Assembly: GCA_945861845.1 (NCBI GenBank)
Contig: CAMAWS010000074.1
Coordinates: 1-10,213, forward strand
Reading direction: 5' to 3'
DNA from: Candidatus Sulfopaludibacter sp. SbA3
GTDB taxonomy: Bacteria > Acidobacteriota > Terriglobia > 20CM-2-55-15
DNA: 10,213 bases
Shown here piece after piece: positions 7,015 to 10,213 of this stretch (its first letter is position 1; each line of letters begins with the position of its first letter). The notes beneath the pieces are model-generated. The model did not search any database, was not told the origin of the DNA, and worked only from the letters and a program-made list of their open reading frames with translations. The position numbers and the translations under genes are program-made.

Positions 7015-7018
7015 GATC

Positions 7019-8008
7019 ATGGATCACAACACATACATCCAGAGGGCTCTCGAAATTGCCGAAAAAGGCGCCGGTCTCACGAGTCCGGGCGCGATGGCCG
7101 GAGCCGTTATCGTCAACAATGGCGAAGTCGTTGGCGAGGGTTTTTACACCTATGACGGCAGCCGCCACGCCGAGATCATCGCCCTCGCTCAGGCCGGCGC
7201 ACGGGCGCGCGGCGCAACCGTCTACACCTCTCTGGAGCCGTGCTCGCATTTCGGACGCACTCCTCCCTGCGCAAAGGCCCTGATCGATGCCGGCGTCGCA
7301 CGCGTGGTCACGGCAATGAAGGACCCGAATCCGGAAGTAAACGGACAAGGCATGGCGATGCTGCATGACGCGGGCATAACCGTCGAGTCGGGTTTTATGG
7401 AAGAGGAAGCCCGGCGTTTGAATGAAGCATTCATCGTTTACAAGACGGCAAAGCGGCCATTCGGACTCCTCAAGGTCGCGATGACGCTCGACGGCAAGAT
7501 CGCAACACGAACGGGCGAGTCGCGATGGATCACATCGGAACAATCCCGTGCAATGGTTCAAGGCCTGAGGCATCGATGTGACGCCATCGTTACCGGTAGC
7601 GGGACCGCTCTCGCCGACCAACCTTTGCTGACCGACCGCACCGGCCTGCCCAGGCGGAGGCCGCTGCTGAAAGTCGTGCTCGACCGGCGGGAGCGTATTG
7701 AAACATTCTCCGATGCGCTGGTTTTCCGTGGCAGCCTGGATGCCCTGATCGAGGAACTTTACCGGCGTGAAGTGCAGTCCTTCATTATGGAATGCGGGCC
7801 CGACCTGGCTTTCAACGCACTTCGGCATGGACTCATTGATAAGATGGCCGTCTTTATCGCGCCCAGGATCCTTGGCGGGCGCGAAATTCCGGCCATCGGC
7901 GGCGCCGGCATCGAAAAGCTGGCCGATTCGATCGGCATCGACGGCTGGCAGACAGGTCACGCAGGACCAGACATCGTTTTAACGGGCTATGTTCACAGGC
8001 ATCATTGA
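7019..8008 (+). CDS. ribD: Bifunctional riboflavin biosynthesis deaminase/reductase RibD
   Basis: RibD converts 2,5-diamino-6-ribosylamino-4(3H)-pyrimidinone 5'-phosphate to the ribitylamino-uracil phosphate by deamination and NADPH-dependent reduction, in the cytoplasm. The deaminase domain (1-~145) has the zinc site H50-A-E52, P74-C75 and C84 in the LEPCSHFGRTPPC signature, then DPNPEVNGQG. The reductase domain (~147-325) has KVAMTLDGKIATRTGESRWITS, the TGSGTALADQPLLT segment and APRILGG. Oddities are: SPNPMVGAV of the family reads S22-P-G-A-M-A-G-A-V; the usual DDP of the reductase reads D200-Q-P; VEGG reads M257-E-C-G; and about 25-30 residues usually present between VVLD (219-222) and the next helix are missing, so 329 residues is short (comparison from memory of E. 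coli RibD). The gene starts 4 bases after the glycosyltransferase stop with a weak GTAGGATC context and overlaps ribE by 20 bases, implying translational coupling. Confidence 0.93.
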   Translation: MDHNTYIQRALEIAEKGAGLTSPGAMAGAVIVNNGEVVGEGFYTYDGSRHAEIIALAQAGARARGATVYTSLEPCSHFGRTPPCAKALIDAGVARVVTAMKDPNPEVNGQGMAMLHDAGITVESGFMEEEARRLNEAFIVYKTAKRPFGLLKVAMTLDGKIATRTGESRWITSEQSRAMVQGLRHRCDAIVTGSGTALADQPLLTDRTGLPRRRPLLKVVLDRRERIETFSDALVFRGSLDALIEELYRREVQSFIMECGPDLAFNALRHGLIDKMAVFIAPRILGGREIPAIGGAGIEKLADSIGIDGWQTGHAGPDIVLTGYVHRHH

Positions 8009-8579
8009 AGAAGTAGGTGAGATCGCCGAACTCAGCGAGTCTGGCGGTTTTCGGAAAATCCGGGTCAGCGCCCGCAGTGTGCTCGACGACATGAAGCCCG
8101 GGTCCAGCATCGCGGTCAACGGCGTCTGCCTGACGGCAACCACTATTACCACTGACAGCTTCGCCGCAGATCTCTCGCATGAGACCCTGGACCGCACAAG
8201 CCTCGGCCGGCTCAGGAAGGGTTCCATCGTTAATCTCGAGCGCCCGATGCGCGCGGACGCGCGATTCGGTGGGCACATCGTGCAGGGTCATGTTGACGGC
8301 GTGGGAAAGATCCGCTGCTTCGATCGGCAGGGCGATGTCTGGGATCTCGAGGTGGAGTATTCGGCAGCCGATGCGCGTTATATCGTCGAAAAGGGATCGA
8401 TTGCCGTTGACGGGATCAGCCTGACAGTGGCCGCGCTGCCGGGTCCGAATGTTTTTTCCGTCGCCATAATTCCCCACACGTTCGACAACACGAATCTCAG
8501 GACGGCACGGGCGGGCGACCCGGTAAACCTGGAATTCGACGTCCTCGCAAAGTATGTCGAGAACCTGATTCGCCGCTGA
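7989..8579 (+). CDS. ribE: Riboflavin synthase, alpha subunit
   Basis: Riboflavin synthase dismutates two 6,7-dimethyl-8-ribityllumazine molecules to riboflavin and the ribitylamino-uracil, in the cytoplasm, usually as a trimer. The 196-residue length is usual. It starts with the invariant M-F-T-G-I, needed at the active site, and has two tandem lumazine-binding domains (about 1-97 and 98-190). Repeated signatures are V43-N-G-V-C-L-T and the second copy V-D-G-I-S-L-T-V, with LERPM...GGHIVQGHVDG at the junction and IPHTFDNTNL near the end. The start at 7989 is fixed by the MFTGI motif and lies inside the end of ribD, without a clear ribosome site, so it is probably translated by coupling. The symbol ribC is used for the same enzyme in some species. 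The next rib genes expected in many operons (ribBA, ribH) are not present; mobile DNA follows instead. Confidence 0.96.
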   Translation: MFTGIIEEVGEIAELSESGGFRKIRVSARSVLDDMKPGSSIAVNGVCLTATTITTDSFAADLSHETLDRTSLGRLRKGSIVNLERPMRADARFGGHIVQGHVDGVGKIRCFDRQGDVWDLEVEYSAADARYIVEKGSIAVDGISLTVAALPGPNVFSVAIIPHTFDNTNLRTARAGDPVNLEFDVLAKYVENLIRR

Positions 8580-8592
8580 CTTCGGAAATTGA

Positions 8593-8608
8593 AGCGGCAT
8601 GAGCCGCT
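8593..8608 (+). terminator. Short G+C hairpin after ribE
   Basis: AGCGGC-ATGA-GCCGCT forms a perfect 6-bp stem with a 4-base loop, beginning 14 bases after the ribE stop. No U tract follows (CCAGAACAA), so it may be a weak or Rho-assisted end, or just a repeat hairpin. Confidence 0.35.
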
Positions 8609-8634
8609 CCAGAACAACCGGCCACAACGCGCAT

Positions 8635-8680
8635 AACCCGTATTTCTCAATGGGTTGTTTGAATGACGCGCCGAAGGCGC
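8635..8680. repeat. Two small hairpins between ribE and the IS element
   Basis: AACCC (8635-8639) pairs with GGGTT (8652-8656) around a 12-base loop and is followed by GTTTG. GCGCC (8668-8672) pairs with GGCGC (8676-8680) around GAA. These look like repeat-type intergenic palindromes. The surrounding 8580-8713 carries no convincing gene. Confidence 0.4.
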
Positions 8681-8713
8681 ATCCGAATAGAGCCGCGGCG
8701 CGGCGCAAGACTC

Positions 8714-8743
8714 TAGTGTCATGTCATTCTTGAAGTGTCGCAT
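8714..8743 (+). repeat. IS630 left terminal inverted repeat (with TA)
   Basis: TAGTGTCATGTCA at the outer end matches the right end exactly over 13 bases. Six unmatched bases follow, then AAGTGTCG matches again, and AT after one mismatch. Confidence 0.85.
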
Positions 8744-8783
8744 CGAATAAGTCTATCCTCTTTCCAGACCGGAAGGAGGCGCG

Positions 8784-9236
8784 ATGCCAGAGATCCGATA
8801 CAAGGTGACGCTAAGTAAGGCGGAGAGGCTGGAATTGGAGCAGATCACGACACGAGGCCATCACAATAGCCAAAAGCTCCTGAACGCTTTGATATTGCTC
8901 AAGTGTGATGAGGGAAAATTCCAGGACAGCAAAGTGACGAGTCAGGCCATCGTGGATGTGTTGCCCGTCAGCCTGAAGAAAATCGAGAGGGTGAAGCGGC
9001 GATTCGTCGAAGAAGGAATAGATGCGGCGCTTGAAAAGCGCAAAGCGGAACGGGCGCACATGCGGAAAGCCGATGGAGACTTTGAAGCGCATCTGGTGGC
9101 GCTGAGTTGCGGAAAGCCGCCAACCGGTCATGGCCGGTGGTCCCTGCGGTTGTTGGCAGATCGGATGGTGGAACTACAGCATGTGGATTCGATATCTCAC
9201 GAAACGGTGCGCCGGGTTCTAAAAAAAACGAATTGA
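8784..9236 (+). CDS. IS630-family transposase, N-terminal part (orfA)
   Basis: This 150-residue frame encodes the DNA-binding half of the transposase. Residues ~10-75 carry a helix-turn-helix (NSQKLLNALILLKCDEG, then VTSQAIVDVLPVSLKKIERVK), and ~95-145 a second winged-helix-like segment (GHGRWSLRLLADRMVEL, SHETVRRVLKK). A strong AAGGAGG at 8773-8779, four bases before the ATG, sets the start. The in-frame stop is at 9234-9236, just after the A8 tract. Translated alone it would give a DNA-binding protein without catalytic residues, which in frameshifting IS elements often acts as a regulator. Reading through by -1 frameshift gives a 379-residue full-length transposase, a normal size for this family. 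Confidence 0.87.
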   Translation: MPEIRYKVTLSKAERLELEQITTRGHHNSQKLLNALILLKCDEGKFQDSKVTSQAIVDVLPVSLKKIERVKRRFVEEGIDAALEKRKAERAHMRKADGDFEAHLVALSCGKPPTGHGRWSLRLLADRMVELQHVDSISHETVRRVLKKTN

Positions 9237-9922
9237 AGCCGTGGAAGAAACAGCAGTGGGTTATCCCGCCAGAGCACAACGGGGACTTTGCCGCCTTCAT
9301 GGAGCAAGTGCTGGATGTTTACAAACGGCCTTACGATCTCCGGCGTCCGGTGGTTTGCATGGATGAATCGCCACGCCAATTGATCCGGGAGACCCGGTTG
9401 CCTTTGCCGCCAGCACGTGGGGCCGCCGCGCGCTTCGATTACGAATACGAACGGTGCGGCGTGTGCAATGTGTTCATGGCAGTTGAGCCCTTGGCCGGAA
9501 AGCGAACGGTTCGAGTCACCGAACGTAAGACCAAGGCCGATTGGGCGCACTTCCTCAAAGAGATCGCGCAAGGCTATCGCCAGGCCGACAAGATCACTCT
9601 TGTCATGGACAACCTGAACACTCACGGCCCAGGCTCGCTCTATGAAGTCTTTCCACCGCAGGAGGCCAAGGCGTTGTGGGATCGCTTCGAGTTCATCTAC
9701 ACGCCCAAGCATGGCAGTTGGCTGAACATGGCCGAAATCGAACTCAACGTTCTCATCAAGCAATGCCTGAACCGGAGAATCGACAGTCTCCCGGAAATGC
9801 AGACTGAAGTCCTGGCGTGGCAGCGTTGCCGCGATAACCGAAATGCAGCCATCGACTGGCAATTCTCAACAATTGACGCCCGCATCAAACTCAAGCGTCT
9901 CTATCCGACACTTACCATGTGA
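9107..9922 (+). CDS. IS630-family transposase, catalytic part (orfB, read by -1 frameshift)
   Basis: The frame is open from about 9107, but the part that continues orfA starts at 9227 after a -1 shift. The DDE catalytic residues, numbered in the 379-residue fusion, are D194 in VVCMDES, D276 in TLVMDNLNTHG and E318 in HGSWLNMAEIE. RFDYEYERCGVCNVFMAVEPL and YTPKHGSWLN are family signatures. The only starts near the frame opening (such as TTG at 9107) have no ribosome site and would add residues unrelated to the family, so independent initiation is unlikely. The C-terminus ends inside the right inverted repeat. Confidence 0.85.
   Translation: MRKAANRSWPVVPAVVGRSDGGTTACGFDISRNGAPGSKKNELKPWKKQQWVIPPEHNGDFAAFMEQVLDVYKRPYDLRRPVVCMDESPRQLIRETRLPLPPARGAAARFDYEYERCGVCNVFMAVEPLAGKRTVRVTERKTKADWAHFLKEIAQGYRQADKITLVMDNLNTHGPGSLYEVFPPQEAKALWDRFEFIYTPKHGSWLNMAEIELNVLIKQCLNRRIDSLPEMQTEVLAWQRCRDNRNAAIDWQFSTIDARIKLKRLYPTLTM
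9221..9228 (+). promoter_or_regulatory. Probable -1 ribosomal frameshift slippery site (A8)
   Basis: Eight As are read in the orfA frame as ctA-AAA-AAA-A, a perfect A_AAA_AAA heptamer for tandem -1 slippage. After the shift the product runs VLKK-NELKPW into the catalytic frame. A small stem GTGGG/CCCGC (9256-9260 and 9265-9269) lies 27 bases downstream, rather far for a stimulator. A chance frameshift mutation in the homopolymer, or a sequencing error, is the alternative; nine As instead of eight would fuse the frames. Confidence 0.7.
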
Positions 9923-9932
9923 CATGACACTA
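9903..9932 (-). repeat. IS630 right terminal inverted repeat (with TA)
   Basis: This is the reverse complement of the left end: TGACATGACACTA (9920-9932) and the inner CGACACTT (9906-9913) match. The transposase stop TGA (9920-9922) lies inside it. Confidence 0.85.
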
Positions 9933-9933
9933 G

Positions 9934-9953
9934 CCCCACGCGTGAGCGTGGGG
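9934..9953. repeat. Palindromic hairpin CCCCACGC-GTGA-GCGTGGGG
   Basis: A perfect 8-bp stem with a 4-base loop lies one base beyond the IS target TA. It appears to be the first unit of a repeat cluster that continues to 10067. Confidence 0.75.
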
Positions 9954-9974
9954 AAAACGGTTTCCCGTGTTGCA

Positions 9975-10025
9975 AGCCCCGGAGGGGCGACAGATTCCGA
10001 GACACTCTGCCGCCCCTCCGGGGCT
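9975..10025. repeat. REP-like hairpin with 19-base arms
   Basis: Arms 9975-9993 (AGCCCCGGAGGGGCGACAG) and 10007-10025 are reverse complements with one mismatch and a 13-base loop. The inner half-palindrome CCCCGGAGGGG adds a second way to fold. This is typical of extragenic palindromic repeats. Confidence 0.8.
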
Positions 10026-10045
10026 GGAATGTGTCGCGTACCAAA

Positions 10046-10067
10046 ACCCACGGCTGGCGCCGTGGGT
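10046..10067. repeat. Perfect hairpin ACCCACGGC-TGGC-GCCGTGGGT at the intron end
   Basis: A 9-bp perfect stem with a 4-base loop abuts, and overlaps by two bases, the inferred 3' end of the group II intron on the minus strand. It may be part of the repeat cluster that served as the intron's target. Confidence 0.7.
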
Positions 10068-10213
10068 CGAGTAGGCGGGGTACTCCCGGGGTAGCTCCCC
10101 AGTTGCCACCCACGCCCCTCTCGGAACCGGACAAGCGGATTTCCCAGCATCCGGCTCTTCAGCTTTGATTCAGGCCGACGCGGCGAAACGGATCGAGATG
10201 CCGATGAATCTTC
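10066..10213 (-). mobile_element. Group II intron, 3' end (body beyond right edge)
   Basis: Read on the minus strand, 10157 to 10124 is a 34-base domain V: it starts GAGCCGGAT, has a GAAA tetraloop and ends GTCCGGTTC, with the catalytic AGC triad at positions 2-4. Downstream follow GAGAGGGGCGTGGGTGG, a GGGGAGCTACCCC stem region fitting domain VI, and CCTACTCGAC, which resembles the terminal CTACCCGAC of bacterial introns and would place the 3' splice site at 10066. Upstream of domain V, 10213-10158 contains no recognisable maturase C-terminus, so either the reading frame ends further right or the intron lacks one. Whether the rest of the intron is complete cannot be seen. Confidence 0.65.
10124..10157 (-). 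ncRNA. Group II intron domain V
   Basis: This is a 34-base hairpin of canonical size. The 9-bp lower stem is GAGCCGGAT/GTCCGGTTC (including G-U pairs), the upper stem is GCTGG/TCCGC with a GAAA loop, and there is a two-base TT bulge on the 3' side where most bacterial introns have AC or CG. The upper stem has one U-C mismatch. The shape is clear; the substituted bulge and the mismatch suggest decay or an unusual variant. Confidence 0.65.

Larger units (their letters stand above)
8716..9930 (+). mobile_element. IS630-family insertion sequence, about 1.2 kb
   Basis: The element is bounded by imperfect terminal inverted repeats and by TA on both sides (8714-8715 and 9931-9932), the TA target duplication typical of the IS630/Tc1-mariner group. 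It holds one transposase split over two frames, orfA (8784-9236) and orfB (extension to 9922), joined at an A8 run. All three catalytic acidic residues are present and both ends look intact, so it may be active. The right inverted repeat contains the transposase stop codon. It is inserted between the ribE downstream region and a palindromic repeat beginning at 9934. Confidence 0.88.

Noticed and set aside
8630..8660. Intrinsic terminator at AACCC...GGGTT followed by GTTTG
   Set aside because: Only a 5-bp stem with a 12-base loop and a poor U tract; listed as a small hairpin only.
7854..8708. 284-residue minus-strand frame opposite ribD/ribE
   Set aside because: It lies antisense to strongly conserved riboflavin genes and has no recognisable domain; a shadow caused by codon bias.
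9866..10150. Minus-strand frames of 94 and 77 residues
   Set aside because: They cross the IS end, three hairpins and the intron tail; the apparent protein is the translation of structured non-coding DNA.
1..10213. CRISPR array, tRNA or rRNA genes, toxin-antitoxin pair, prophage module
   Set aside because: No regularly spaced direct repeats, no tRNA-like cloverleaf or rRNA signature, and no small gene pairs with strong ribosome sites were seen by eye.

Overview
This is a G+C-rich, chromosomal-looking bacterial window. It has housekeeping riboflavin genes, a probable lipoprotein amidohydrolase, a PilZ (c-di-GMP) protein and a GAF/histidine-kinase-like protein, with several families of intergenic palindromic repeats and mobile DNA at the right end. 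This mix suits a soil-type, large-genome bacterium such as an Acidobacteriota or a neighbouring phylum. That placement is an inference from gene style and repeat types; no rRNA or other marker gene is present.

Layout, left to right. (1) 1-354, minus strand: most of a PilZ-domain protein, running off the left edge. (2) 462-2087, plus, divergent from it: a 541-residue protein with a C-terminal SAM-dependent methyltransferase domain and a long unrecognised N-terminal half carrying a cysteine cluster. (3) 2201-2313: a large bipartite inverted repeat between two convergent genes. (4) 2357-3526, minus: a GAF plus histidine-kinase-like protein whose phospho-acceptor and ATP-binding boxes are degenerate. 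(5) 3645-5027, plus: a metal-dependent amidohydrolase with a probable lipoprotein signal. (6) 5028-5553: a gene-free stretch with an inverted repeat built from CGCCAAG units ending in a T tract, then a possible promoter and small palindromes. (7) 5554-8579, plus: a tight three-gene cluster of a GT-C membrane glycosyltransferase, ribD and ribE. (8) 8580-10213: accessory DNA, namely an intact-looking IS630-family element whose transposase needs a -1 frameshift, three repeat hairpins, and the 3' end (domain V and tail) of a group II intron on the minus strand whose body lies beyond the right edge.

How the genes relate: only ribD and ribE form an obvious pathway pair (GTP-derived pyrimidine to ribityl-pyrimidine; lumazine to riboflavin), and they overlap by 20 bases. 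The glycosyltransferase upstream is probably co-transcribed with them (4-base gap) but has no evident biochemical link. The partner genes ribBA and ribH are not in the window, and mobile and repeat DNA follows ribE directly. The most unusual points are the methyltransferase fusion, the kinase-like protein lacking its phospho-histidine and N-box asparagines, a RibD with altered deaminase residues and a shortened reductase domain, and a group II intron domain V with a changed bulge.
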